Below are positions 34,662-43,139 of a DNA stretch of 64,000 nucleotides, piece by piece. Below the pieces are notes generated by a model. That model did no database searches. It worked only from the letters and a program-made list of their open reading frames with translations, and was not told the DNA's origin. The position numbers were made by a program, and so were the translations under genes. The stretch lies in the NCBI RefSeq assembly GCF_014207905.1, contig NZ_JACHLB010000004.1, positions 460,889-524,888 of the forward strand, given 5' to 3'. Origin of the DNA: Flavobacterium notoginsengisoli. GTDB taxonomy: Bacteria > Bacteroidota > Bacteroidia > Flavobacteriales > Flavobacteriaceae. Each line of letters opens with the position of its first letter. Position 1 is the first letter of the stretch.

Positions 34662-35080
34662 CGTTAAACAGAGAAGAATTAATTCATCCAATCTTTTATT
34701 TGTTATTTATATGCGCGCCAATATTTGGGCTCACATTTGATTTCCTCGAAAATTTATCTGAAAATCTTCTATTATTATTTCTAATCATAAATTTATTTCA
34801 TCTAACTCATTCTGTAAAACTAAAAGGAAATGAAATAATTTCTGGAATTTACATGTTCCCTTTTGGGTTTATAAAAATAAAAAAAAGACTAAAACTTCAG
34901 GATGTTAAAGAATTAGTCCTTCATCAAAACGAAAAAAAATATCAAGAAATTAGAGCCGTTTCTTCTGACAATTTTATAATTATTAAAACTATAGCAAACA
35001 GAATTCCTGCCGAAGAAGAATTAGAGAAAATTAAAATAAAAATAAAATCTCAAAAGGAAATTATTCAATCTTTTAATTAA
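34658..35080 (+). CDS. Small membrane protein, coupled to the previous gene
   Basis: 140 residues; hydrophobic segments near 12-28 and 34-50, then a charged C-terminal half that looks like a PH-like beta domain (GNEIISGIYMFPFGFIKIKKRLKLQDVKELVL). Four-base overlap with the upstream gene. Function unknown. The structured repeat at 35109-35251 follows. Confidence 0.6.
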   Translation: MTLNREELIHPIFYLLFICAPIFGLTFDFLENLSENLLLLFLIINLFHLTHSVKLKGNEIISGIYMFPFGFIKIKKRLKLQDVKELVLHQNEKKYQEIRAVSSDNFIIIKTIANRIPAEEELEKIKIKIKSQKEIIQSFN

Positions 35081-35108
35081 CTTAAATTTTCTTAATTCCA
35101 CTAAATTC

Positions 35109-35251
35109 TAGCCCTGATAGAAGCGGAAATCATTTTTCTCTTAAACTTATTTTTTCCTGGCTGGGCAGAGCGACCGAAGGAAGCTCCTGAACAGACATTG
35201 GAAAAAAAAGTTTAAGAGAAAAATATTGTAGCGAATAGCAGGAATAGCTTC
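35109..35251 (+). ncRNA. Structured flavobacterial element (possibly the Flavo-1 RNA motif)
   Basis: A two-tier structure. The outer part, TAGCCCTGATAGAAGCGG, faces GCGAATAGCAGGAATAGCT at the other end. Inside, a long A/T stem (35133-35157 with 35200-35223; TTTTTCTCTTAAACTT against AAGTTTAAGAGAAAAA) closes on a GC-richer apical part (CTGGGCAGAGCGACC). The outer flanks match my memory of a widespread flavobacterial element, which may be the Rfam Flavo-1 motif; I am not certain of the name. It fills the gap before the kdsA promoter and could also act as a terminator. Confidence 0.45.
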
Positions 35252-35295
35252 ATAAAATAATCTTAAATCTTAATCTGAAACTCATAAATCATAAC

Positions 35296-35303
35296 TACCT
35301 TTG
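35296..35303 (+). promoter_or_regulatory. -7 box of kdsA
   Basis: TACCTTTG, 20 bases before the kdsA ATG. A CTG at 35275 stands at the -33 position. Confidence 0.6.
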
Positions 35304-35323
35304 CACTGTCAAAAAATCATATT

Positions 35324-36142
35324 ATGAACATACAACATATTCCTCAAATTAAGCATACTGACAGCGGGAATTTCTTTTTATTGGCGGGGCCTTGCGCTAT
35401 CGAAGGAGAAGAAATGGCGCTAAGAATTGCTGAAAAATTAGTTGGTATTACCGACAATCTTCAGATTCCTTATGTATTTAAAGGATCTTTTAAAAAAGCA
35501 AACCGTTCTAGAATTGACAGTTTCTCTGGAATTGGTGACGAAAAAGCTTTAAAAATCTTAAGAAAAGTTTCAGAAACATTTCATGTTCCGACAGTTACAG
35601 ATATTCACACCAATGAAGATGCTGATATGGCTGCTCAATATGTAGATGTTCTTCAAATTCCTGCTTTCTTAGTTCGTCAAACTGATCTTGTTGTTGCTGC
35701 CGCAAACACTGGAAAAGTGGTTAACTTGAAAAAGGGACAATTTATGAGCCCAGAAAGCATGAAACATGCTGTACAAAAAGTACTAGATTGTAATAACGAA
35801 AATGTAATGGTTACAGATCGTGGTACTATGTTTGGTTACCAAGACATGATTGTAGATTTTAGAGGAATTCCTACTATGCAGCAATATGCTTCTACAGTTT
35901 TGGATGTTACGCATTCTCTACAACAGCCAAATCAAACTGCTGGAGTTACAGGCGGAAGACCTGACATGATTGAAACAGTAGCAAAAGCTGGTATCGCAGT
36001 TGGAGTTGACGGAATCTTTATCGAAACTCACTTTGACCCTGCAAACGCAAAAAGTGATGGCGCTAATATGCTTCATTTAGATTATTTCGAAGGTTTAATG
36101 AACAAGTTAGTTGCTATCAGAAAAACAGTTAACGCATTTTAA
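35324..36142 (+). CDS. kdsA: 3-deoxy-8-phosphooctulonate synthase (KDO-8-phosphate synthase)
   Basis: 272 residues, full length. It condenses phosphoenolpyruvate and arabinose 5-phosphate to KDO-8-phosphate for lipopolysaccharide. Motifs: LLAGPCAIE, FKGSFKKANRSR, TDIHTNEDA, IPAFLVRQTDLV, VNLKKGQFMSP, and the closing GGRPDMIETVA...DGIFIETHFDP. Cys24 in GPCAIE marks the metal-dependent class; the metal-free class has Asn there. Upstream lies an exact TACCTTTG box. The next gene begins 20 bases later. Confidence 0.95.
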   Translation: MNIQHIPQIKHTDSGNFFLLAGPCAIEGEEMALRIAEKLVGITDNLQIPYVFKGSFKKANRSRIDSFSGIGDEKALKILRKVSETFHVPTVTDIHTNEDADMAAQYVDVLQIPAFLVRQTDLVVAAANTGKVVNLKKGQFMSPESMKHAVQKVLDCNNENVMVTDRGTMFGYQDMIVDFRGIPTMQQYASTVLDVTHSLQQPNQTAGVTGGRPDMIETVAKAGIAVGVDGIFIETHFDPANAKSDGANMLHLDYFEGLMNKLVAIRKTVNAF

Positions 36143-36161
36143 TTTATAATATTTAAGTTCT

Positions 36162-37067
36162 TTGAAAACAAAAATTTTATTTTTCTTACTGATTTGTGTT
36201 TCTTTAAACACATTTGCTCAGGAAGAAATTCCAGTACAAAAATACGCTGCGCATAATAAAGGAAAATTCTTTGTGATGTGGGGTGGAAACAGAGAAAGTT
36301 ACTCAAAATCTGATGTCCGTTTTAGAGGTAATGATTACGACTTTACAGTTGAAAACATGAGAGCTCATGACAAACCAAAAGGTTGGCATGTAGATTATAT
36401 TAATCCTGCTAATATGACAATTCCTCAAACGAATTTGAGATTGGGTTACTTTTTTAGCGATCATTATAGCGTAACAATTGGTGTTGACCACATGAAATAT
36501 GTAATGTCACAGGATCAAATTGCAAATGTTACCGGAAACATCAATTTACCTGCAGATGATCCCGCGTCAATTTACAATGGCAATTACAACCATACTCCTG
36601 TAGATATGTCTCAAGGCGGAGCTAAAGAAGGTGGTTATGGTAATGGTGAAATAAACACAAGTGGTCCAGCTTTTTTAATGTATGAACATACTGATGGTTT
36701 GAACTACATTAATACTGAAATTGCCAGATTTGATGATATTTCTAAATGGTTTGGCTTACCAAATATTGATAAAGTTCAGATTAACTTAACCGAAGGATTA
36801 GGTGCTGGAGTTTTATATCCAAAAACCAATACTACTATTTTAGGAAAAGAGCGTCATGATGATTTTCATGTTTCTGGTTACGGAGTTTCTGCAAAAGCTG
36901 GTTTAAACATTACTTTTTTCAAACACTTCTATGTACAAGGAGAGTTAAAAGGTGGTTACATCAACATGCCAGATATTAAAACTACAATAAGCAATGAAGA
37001 TAAAGCTTCTCAGCATTTTACTTATTTCCAAAGAATTATTGCTGTTGGAGGAATTTTTAGAATCTAA
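36162..37067 (+). CDS. Secreted outer-membrane beta-barrel-like protein (TTG start)
   Basis: 301 residues if started at the TTG at 36162, which reads as (M)KTKILFFLLICVSLNTFAQ, a good signal peptide; no ATG is available before it. The mature part is beta-rich with alternating aromatic strands (LRLGYFFSDHYSVTIGVDHM, FYVQGELKGGYINM) and ends in a phenylalanine-containing strand (GGIFRI) typical of barrel proteins. No family named. It follows kdsA by 20 bases and is likely co-transcribed. Confidence 0.7.
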   Translation: MKTKILFFLLICVSLNTFAQEEIPVQKYAAHNKGKFFVMWGGNRESYSKSDVRFRGNDYDFTVENMRAHDKPKGWHVDYINPANMTIPQTNLRLGYFFSDHYSVTIGVDHMKYVMSQDQIANVTGNINLPADDPASIYNGNYNHTPVDMSQGGAKEGGYGNGEINTSGPAFLMYEHTDGLNYINTEIARFDDISKWFGLPNIDKVQINLTEGLGAGVLYPKTNTTILGKERHDDFHVSGYGVSAKAGLNITFFKHFYVQGELKGGYINMPDIKTTISNEDKASQHFTYFQRIIAVGGIFRI

Positions 37068-37167
37068 TATTTGCAAAAAATATATTTAGAAAATAGCTGT
37101 CATTTTATTTGGCAGCTATTTTTTTTATTATTTACTTTGTATTTCAAAGTACTTTAATTTATACTTT

Positions 37168-37842
37168 ATGAAAAAGAGAAAATTTCTATTTCCGCTAGTT
37201 ACTTTTATCTTAAGTTTTGCTTGTGCATTATTTGTGGCTATCAAAGTTTTTCCTAATAATCCGTTTACTGGAGCCAAACAAGAAAAAGTTGCTGCAAATA
37301 AATTTAAGGACGGTGATCTTATTTTTCAGACTTCAGAATCACCGCAATGTGAAGCGGTTCGTATTGCTACTAATTCAAAGTTTTCTCATTGCGGAATTAT
37401 TTACGACATAAACGGAAAATGGTTTGTTTTTGAAGCAGTTCAGCCTGTAAAACTAACTCCTATCGAAGATTGGATCAAACATGGAAGAGGCAGCAAATAT
37501 GTCGTGAAAAGATTAAAAAACGAAAGCGCTTTAAATCCAGAGATTTTACAGAAAATGAAAACGTATAGTCAGCAATTTGATGGTAAAGAGTATGATGCCT
37601 ATTTTGAGTGGACAGATAACAGAATCTACTGTTCTGAATTGATTTGGAAAATCTATAAAAACGTAGCTGGAATTGAGCTTTCTAAGCTTCGAGAATTGAA
37701 AGATTTTAATTTACAAGATCCAAGAGTTCAGAAAATACTAAAGGAACGTTATGGAAACGATATTCCATTAGAAGAAAAAGTCGTTGCACCTTCTGACCTT
37801 TCCGATTCTAATTTATTAAAAACAGTCGTAGACACTTATTAA
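37168..37842 (+). CDS. YiiX/YebB-like NlpC/P60 cysteine hydrolase
   Basis: 224 residues. An N-terminal membrane anchor (residues 7-26) precedes a circularly permuted NlpC/P60 domain: FKDGDLIFQ, KFSHCGIIYDINGKWFVFEAV with the catalytic His, and RIYCSELIWKIYKN with the nucleophilic Cys. The YiiX/YebB group is exported and its substrates are uncertain (peptides, lipids or wall fragments). It is followed by a Coq4-like gene with its own promoter box. Confidence 0.9.
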   Translation: MKKRKFLFPLVTFILSFACALFVAIKVFPNNPFTGAKQEKVAANKFKDGDLIFQTSESPQCEAVRIATNSKFSHCGIIYDINGKWFVFEAVQPVKLTPIEDWIKHGRGSKYVVKRLKNESALNPEILQKMKTYSQQFDGKEYDAYFEWTDNRIYCSELIWKIYKNVAGIELSKLRELKDFNLQDPRVQKILKERYGNDIPLEEKVVAPSDLSDSNLLKTVVDTY

Positions 37843-37891
37843 TATTTTAAAAGCTAGTCCTTTATTCATTCTAGCTTTTTTATTTGCTAAT

Positions 37892-37899
37892 TAACTTTG
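37892..37899 (+). promoter_or_regulatory. -7 box of the Coq4-like gene
   Basis: TAACTTTG; the TTG inside it at 37897 is not the start codon. The ATG is at 37930. Confidence 0.6.
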
Positions 37900-37929
37900 A
37901 AATTCAAAGAGCTTTTAAAAAATATTTAT

Positions 37930-38382
37930 ATGAGAGATTATTTGATTGAAAAACTATACGAGTCTTCTAAAAAGCCGTATCAAAAATATTTTAAGACAAA
38001 CCAACCTTGGAATATTGACAAATCACAATTACTGACTTATCCGACAGAAAGTCTTGGACTAGTTTTAGGAAATTTTCTTCACAAAAATAATTTTGATATT
38101 CAAGAAAAGCTGGAAGATCACGACATTATTCATATTCTCACTAATACAGGAGTTTCTGTTTATGAAGAAATCGGAATGCAGTATTATCTCTTCGGAAATG
38201 GTAAAAGAAGCTTGTATTTGTATATGGTCATTCTAACTGGAACGACCTTTTATCCGAAGAGAATAAACTATTTCATTCAACAATTTAAACGAGGTAAAAA
38301 AGCGCATTCCTTTCATTACTTAGATTTTTCTAAAATGCTTTTTCTACCAGTTCAAACACTTCAACAAACTTTTAATATTTAA
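37930..38382 (+). CDS. Coq4-family protein
   Basis: 150 residues from the ATG at 37930 (MRDYLIEKLYESSKK). It contains the Coq4 signature HD..H then 11 residues then E: H64-D65-I-I-H68, with E80 (DHDIIHILTNTGVSVYEE). In mitochondria Coq4 binds zinc and organises ubiquinone synthesis. Bacteroidota use menaquinone, so the role here must differ. It is followed 4 bases later by a small membrane-protein gene. The helical layout fits the family. Confidence 0.75.
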   Translation: MRDYLIEKLYESSKKPYQKYFKTNQPWNIDKSQLLTYPTESLGLVLGNFLHKNNFDIQEKLEDHDIIHILTNTGVSVYEEIGMQYYLFGNGKRSLYLYMVILTGTTFYPKRINYFIQQFKRGKKAHSFHYLDFSKMLFLPVQTLQQTFNI

Positions 38383-38386
38383 AATC

Positions 38387-38689
38387 ATGAAAACGATTCA
38401 GAAAAATTTTGAAGAAAAACAGTCAATCGAATTGGCGATTGGTACCTTTATAATCAGCACGATTTTATTTATGCTGTACATAATTTCAAATGAAAATTCT
38501 ACTGTTTTGGTTATTGCCTGGCCTTTTGCACTTTTTTCTATAATTGTAAATGTGATAATGTTTTTCCATTTAATAGAAAAATTTATTTATTTACCATTTC
38601 AGCGAAAAAACATTGGCTTTAAAATAGTAATTCTACTATCAAATATTCCGATCACTTTTTTTTATTATTTGATTGTGATGAAATCTTGA
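38387..38689 (+). CDS. Small membrane protein next to the Coq4-like gene
   Basis: 100 residues with three helices (near 16-34, 41-60, 76-95). No conserved motif recognised. It starts 4 bases after the Coq4-like gene and is almost certainly in its operon. A bidirectional-looking terminator follows at 38708. Confidence 0.65.
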   Translation: MKTIQKNFEEKQSIELAIGTFIISTILFMLYIISNENSTVLVIAWPFALFSIIVNVIMFFHLIEKFIYLPFQRKNIGFKIVILLSNIPITFFYYLIVMKS

Positions 38690-38707
38690 TTTAAAAATTT
38701 TAATCAT

Positions 38708-38742
38708 AAAAAAAAAGCCACAAGTAAAAACTTATGGCTTTT
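38708..38742. terminator. Terminator between the convergent Coq4-unit and peptidase genes
   Basis: AAAAGCCACAAGT faces ACTTATGGCTTTT with one mismatch. A and T runs on both sides make it usable from either strand. Confidence 0.75.
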
Positions 38743-38761
38743 CAGATTTTATTTTAAAACT

Positions 38762-40153
38762 TTAATTAGCTTTTTTAATCTCAATTCCGTTTTGGTCTAG
38801 TAAATACATTAATGTAGTCATTGTTGCTGCACCAAGTTCCAATTCTCTTTTATTGATAGCATCAAATTTATCGTTTGCTGCGTGGTGATAATCAAAATAA
38901 CGTTGAGAATCTGGTTTTAGTCCCGCTTTAACAATAGCTTGCGAAGTTAAATGGCTGATATCTGAACCTGCATGACCAATTGTAAAACTGTGAACCAAAT
39001 AAGGCTCAAAAAGGTCTTTATAAGCTTGAATTTTTTTCAAATTAACATCATCAGCTTCAATTGAAAATCCGCGTGGCGAGAATCCACCTGAATCACTTTC
39101 TAAAGCAAAAATGTGGTTTTCTTTGTTTTGTTTTGAAACTTCTTCATACTTGGCACCACCTTTTCCGCCGTTTTCTTCATTCATAAATAAAACAACACGG
39201 ATAGTGTTTTTAGGTTTGTAGTTTAAGTTTTTCAAAATACGAATTACTTCCATACTCTGCACAACTCCTGCTCCATCGTCGTGAGAACCGTCTGCTAAAT
39301 CCCAAGAATCTAAATGTCCTCCAACAACCATAATATTTTCTGGAGTTACAGTTCCTGTTAACTCTCCAATTACGTTATAAGACAAAGCATCTGGCAAAGT
39401 TTCGCAAGATTGTTTGAAATAGAATTTCAATGCTGGATTTCTTTTCAATGATTTGCTCAACAATTCGGCTCCATTTGTACTAATTGCAGCTGTCGGAATA
39501 TACTGTTCTTTTGGCAGATCACCATAGCTTTGAGCTCCCGTATGAGGAAAATCATCTAAACGTAAATTCATCGAACGAACAATTGTTCCAACCGCTCCTA
39601 ATTTTGCAGCTTCTTTTGCTCCAGCATATCTTTGATCAACGCAAGCTCCGTAAGAAGTAAAAGTTTCAATGTTTTCAGGGTTCATTGGTCTGTTGTAAAA
39701 CACAATTTTTCCTTTTACTTTATCAGCTCCTAATTCTGCTAATTCTTTAATTCCTTGAACTTCGATAATTTCTGCTGTAAGACCAGTTTTTGGAGTTGCT
39801 ACAGATCCTCCTAATGCACAAATCGGAACTACAGTTTTTTCTTTCCCATTTAAAATATAAGCCGTTTCTTTTTCTCCACGAACCCAATGCGGAACCATTA
39901 CTTCCTGAAGATAAACTTTATCTAAGCCTAAAGATTCCAATTGTCTCTTTGTGTATTCTACCGCTTCTGCAGCCCCTTTTGAGCCAGATAAACGAGCTCC
40001 GATATCATTAGACAAATATTCTAACCAAGTGTAACATTTTGCTTCAGTTAAAGCTTTTTTATAAAATAATTTGATGTTTTTCTCATCATTTGACTGGGCA
40101 AAAGATGTCAATCCGTTTAAAACTAAAGCAGTTAAAAGAATCGTTTTTTTCAT
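38762..40153 (-). CDS. Secreted M28-family metallopeptidase
   Basis: 463 residues from the ATG at 40153 (MKKTILLTALVLNG); the upstream ATG would put 19 polar residues before the signal peptide. Zinc-site motifs of M28: GGHLDSWDLADGSHDDGAG (His and bridging Asp), MNEENGGKGG (catalytic Glu pair), ESDSGGFSPRG, GHAGSDISHL. A PA-like insert lies near residues 120-220. It is expected to remove N-terminal residues or dipeptides in the periplasm or outside. It stands beside the glycan locus but is separated from it by a terminator. Confidence 0.92.
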   Translation of the reverse strand: MKKTILLTALVLNGLTSFAQSNDEKNIKLFYKKALTEAKCYTWLEYLSNDIGARLSGSKGAAEAVEYTKRQLESLGLDKVYLQEVMVPHWVRGEKETAYILNGKEKTVVPICALGGSVATPKTGLTAEIIEVQGIKELAELGADKVKGKIVFYNRPMNPENIETFTSYGACVDQRYAGAKEAAKLGAVGTIVRSMNLRLDDFPHTGAQSYGDLPKEQYIPTAAISTNGAELLSKSLKRNPALKFYFKQSCETLPDALSYNVIGELTGTVTPENIMVVGGHLDSWDLADGSHDDGAGVVQSMEVIRILKNLNYKPKNTIRVVLFMNEENGGKGGAKYEEVSKQNKENHIFALESDSGGFSPRGFSIEADDVNLKKIQAYKDLFEPYLVHSFTIGHAGSDISHLTSQAIVKAGLKPDSQRYFDYHHAANDKFDAINKRELELGAATMTTLMYLLDQNGIEIKKAN

Positions 40154-40252
40154 AGTTTTTCTAGTAATTTTGGAGTTTATAGTGCTTTCAGCACATTCAC
40201 AAAGAAACAAAATTTCGGACAGTTCGAGAGCTTTTTCTTCAACCTTTTCTCA

Positions 40253-40299
40253 AAAAAAAGCTCCAATTACAAATTCGACAATTTGCAATCGGAGCTTTT
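40253..40299 (-). terminator. Terminator of the GH43 gene
   Basis: AAAAGCTCC...GGAGCTTTT outer stem extended by AATTTG/CAAATT pairing. On the minus strand it ends in a run of eight T. Confidence 0.8.
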
Positions 40300-40319
40300 A
40301 GATAATTATAAAATAAGAT

Positions 40320-42242
40320 CTATTTTACTTCGATAATCTTATTTTTTTGGCCAATACCATTTTCATTAAAAGGCTCAATTGTGAAATAATATTTAGTTCC
40401 TTTATCTAGTCCTCTAAAATCATAACTATTATCAGAGTAAACCATGATGCTGTTATATAATTTGTCTGGATCAATTCCGTAATAAATATTATAACCAATA
40501 GCATCTGCTTGTTTTTTCCAAGAAATCATTGCGTTTCTAGAATCTGCTTTATTTCTGTCTACTTTAAATGAAGCAACCACTTTTGGTTTTGCTGCTAGTC
40601 CGTTTCCAAAAACTCTGAAATCTGAAATTGCAAATAAACCAGAAGCGTTGTGAATATTTTCCATTTTGATGTAACGTGCTTTAAATGATTTTGTAAGCTC
40701 TACATAATCGTGTGGAGCATCTTTGTCATTTTTAGATTTATCTACAACCAAAGTCCAATTAACAGCATCATCAGACATGAATATTTTATATTGATAATAA
40801 ATATCCATTGCTTTATTATACTGTGTCGCTTTATGATCTGCATAATTAATTTGCAAAGCATTTATTTCCATCGGTCTTCCCAAATCCATTTGAAGCCATT
40901 CTCCGGGATTATTTGTTTTAGCCGACCAATATGTTTGGATATTTTCATCGGTTAAATTTTCTGGACCGTAGCAGAATTTCTCATATACTTTTTTTCCTCC
41001 ATTGTCCATTCTGTGCGTTTCTACTTCCATACATTCCTCAGATGAAGAAACAGTTACAGGCTTTTTATAAGATAATAACATCCATCCTGCTGAGTTCCCT
41101 TTTGTCTGATCTCGCTGACTTGTTGGCAACACGATTGGAAAATCACCATAAGAAGTTATAGAATACATCACATCATCTTTATCGAATCCGGCAGGAAACA
41201 TATCAATGCGACGTTCAAAACGGTCTTTAATTGAAATTTTACAAGTTCCAGTATTCCAGTAATTTCCATAATTATCTGCAAAAGTATTTCCGTGTCCTGC
41301 TCCAATTACAAATCCGCCTGGTTTATAAGACATCGGATTATGTTTCTGATACGTAAATGGCCCTAACGGATTATCACCTACGTGAACACCATTTGCATAC
41401 CCTTTAAATTCGGTTGCAGGCGCTCCATATTGCATATAATATTTTCCATTGTGTTTTGTCATCCAAGCGCCTTCAATGAAATTCCCCCAAGGTGCAGGTT
41501 CCATATCATTATTTGGTCCAAAACGCTCCCACCCGTGAGCTGCAGGGTCTAAAATAGCCACTTCTTTAACTTGTCCATAAACTTTTTGAATATCTTCAAC
41601 TTCTGTAGCCTTATACAATTCTGCATAGTCAGCTTGATTTCCTTTTGGAAGCCATGTATTATAATCTACTTCTACACCAACAAGAGGCAACTTTCCACTT
41701 GAACCGTAGTACATATATACTTTTTTGTCATCATCTTGAAAAATCGCTGGATCCCAAGTTGGAAGCATTGCTTTGTCTACGTGACGTGTCCATCTTCCTG
41801 ATTTTGGATCGGCAGTTTTCCAGATTGGATGGTCTCTTTTCCAAGTTGAACCTACATAAAATAAAGTGTCATTTACAACCCACGCGGCAGGTGCACATTG
41901 ATCGTCATCGCCTGGTTGTCTTTGGAAACTTCCGTAAACAAAATTCCAATCTGACATATCTTTACTCCAAAAGAAACCTGCCTGATTGGTAGCAAATAAA
42001 TAATATTCTCCTTTGTAAGTAATAATAACGGGGTCTGCACTAGAACGACGAGAATACGGAATTCCGTTATGATTATAAGTTGTATAATTATACCCAATAT
42101 TGATTGGGTTACAATAAGTTGTAGCGGGTTTATTAGGATCAAACCATTCTGTTTTACCTAATTTTTGTGCAGTAATATTGTTTGCAAAAATTAAAGCAAA
42201 CAAAACAGCTGGCAGCTTAAGATTTTTAAATATATTTTTCAT
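40320..42242 (-). CDS. GH43-family glycoside hydrolase with discoidin and FN3 domains
   Basis: 640 residues with a signal peptide (to about residue 26, NITAQ). The five-blade propeller carries the GH43 triad: D70 (SSADPVI), D164 (WDPAIFQD) and E257 (IEGAWMTKHNGKYY). Residues about 425-550 form an F5/8-type C (discoidin) carbohydrate-binding module (TYWSAKTNNPGEWLQMDLGR...FRVFG). Residues 555-640 are a fibronectin type III domain (MISWKKQADAIGYNIYYG...YYFTIEPFNENG). Family members remove arabinose, xylose or galactose; the real specificity is unclear. It is 23 bases after the glycerophosphodiesterase gene and is the last gene of the locus. Confidence 0.9.
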   Translation of the reverse strand: MKNIFKNLKLPAVLFALIFANNITAQKLGKTEWFDPNKPATTYCNPINIGYNYTTYNHNGIPYSRRSSADPVIITYKGEYYLFATNQAGFFWSKDMSDWNFVYGSFQRQPGDDDQCAPAAWVVNDTLFYVGSTWKRDHPIWKTADPKSGRWTRHVDKAMLPTWDPAIFQDDDKKVYMYYGSSGKLPLVGVEVDYNTWLPKGNQADYAELYKATEVEDIQKVYGQVKEVAILDPAAHGWERFGPNNDMEPAPWGNFIEGAWMTKHNGKYYMQYGAPATEFKGYANGVHVGDNPLGPFTYQKHNPMSYKPGGFVIGAGHGNTFADNYGNYWNTGTCKISIKDRFERRIDMFPAGFDKDDVMYSITSYGDFPIVLPTSQRDQTKGNSAGWMLLSYKKPVTVSSSEECMEVETHRMDNGGKKVYEKFCYGPENLTDENIQTYWSAKTNNPGEWLQMDLGRPMEINALQINYADHKATQYNKAMDIYYQYKIFMSDDAVNWTLVVDKSKNDKDAPHDYVELTKSFKARYIKMENIHNASGLFAISDFRVFGNGLAAKPKVVASFKVDRNKADSRNAMISWKKQADAIGYNIYYGIDPDKLYNSIMVYSDNSYDFRGLDKGTKYYFTIEPFNENGIGQKNKIIEVK

Positions 42243-42265
42243 GGTTAGATTTTAAGTTTAAAAGA

Positions 42266-43039
42266 TTATTTTTTTGCCTGTAATCTTTCTTTTAAAAGTT
42301 CGGGTTCATTTGTGGTGATATAGTTGAATTTATGATCAATAATCCAATCCATATCTTTCACTTCGTTTACTGTCCAAGCGTTTAGAATAATTTTGTTATC
42401 CTTGGCTTCTTTTATCCATTCAGGATGTTTTTGAAAAACAGAATAATGATAGTCGACTCCATTAATTTTATCAGCTTTTACCTCTTTTGGAGATTTATTT
42501 CCTTCTAAATACTGCAAAGAAGTTTTTGAATCAATAGTCCTAATCTTTTTTAAGATATCATAATCAAAACTGATGTAGCAGGTAATTTTATTGGCTTTTA
42601 ATTTTTTAATGGTTTCGACAGCTGCTACAGCAGTTTTTTGTCCTCTTTCTTTACTTATTTCAGAAGGTTTTATTTCGCATACTAAAAGCGTCTGCTTATT
42701 GTTTTTAATTCCTTCAGAAATATATTCGTATAATGTTGGAAGTTTCTCTCCATTTGACAATTTAAACTTGATCAAATCGGCGTAATTTGTTTCTTCAATA
42801 AGCAATTTGTTGTAATGCGCATCATGATTAATTACAAGTGAATCGTCGGCTGTTCTCCAAACATCAAATTCTGAGCCTGGCAATTTTAAATCAATTGCAT
42901 GTCTTAAAGAAGCTATCGAATTTTCTGGGAAATTATTTTTTTTCCATGCACCACGATGAGCAACAATCGCATTTTTCTGAGCATTGCATGACGAAAAAGC
43001 AACAAGAAATACTAGGCTCGTTATTTTAAAAATATTCAT
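42266..43039 (-). CDS. Glycerophosphodiester phosphodiesterase lipoprotein
   Basis: 257 residues. The lipoprotein signal ends at C18 (FSSCNAQ). GDPD signatures: AHRGAWKKNNFPENSIAS with H28 and E39, EFDVWRTADDSLVINHD with E57, D59 and the second catalytic H72. The family hydrolyses glycerophosphodiesters to glycerol 3-phosphate and an alcohol. It lies between the GH43 gene and the GH3 terminator, in a carbohydrate locus, so it might act on phosphoglycerol groups carried by a glycan (inference). Confidence 0.9.
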   Translation of the reverse strand: MNIFKITSLVFLVAFSSCNAQKNAIVAHRGAWKKNNFPENSIASLRHAIDLKLPGSEFDVWRTADDSLVINHDAHYNKLLIEETNYADLIKFKLSNGEKLPTLYEYISEGIKNNKQTLLVCEIKPSEISKERGQKTAVAAVETIKKLKANKITCYISFDYDILKKIRTIDSKTSLQYLEGNKSPKEVKADKINGVDYHYSVFQKHPEWIKEAKDNKIILNAWTVNEVKDMDWIIDHKFNYITTNEPELLKERLQAKK

Positions 43040-43079
43040 AATAATGTAGTTTAAAAATTACAAAAATGATTCTTGACTT

Positions 43080-43118
43080 TAAAAAAAAGCCCTTCGCTAA
43101 CCAAACACGCGAAGGGCT
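43080..43118 (-). terminator. Terminator after the GH3 gene
   Basis: AGCCCTTCGC and GCGAAGGGCT, a perfect 10-bp stem with an 11-base loop, followed on the minus strand by a long T run. It splits the locus into two transcription units, unless read-through occurs. Confidence 0.85.
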
Positions 43119-43139
43119 AATTACTAATCAATAAACCAA

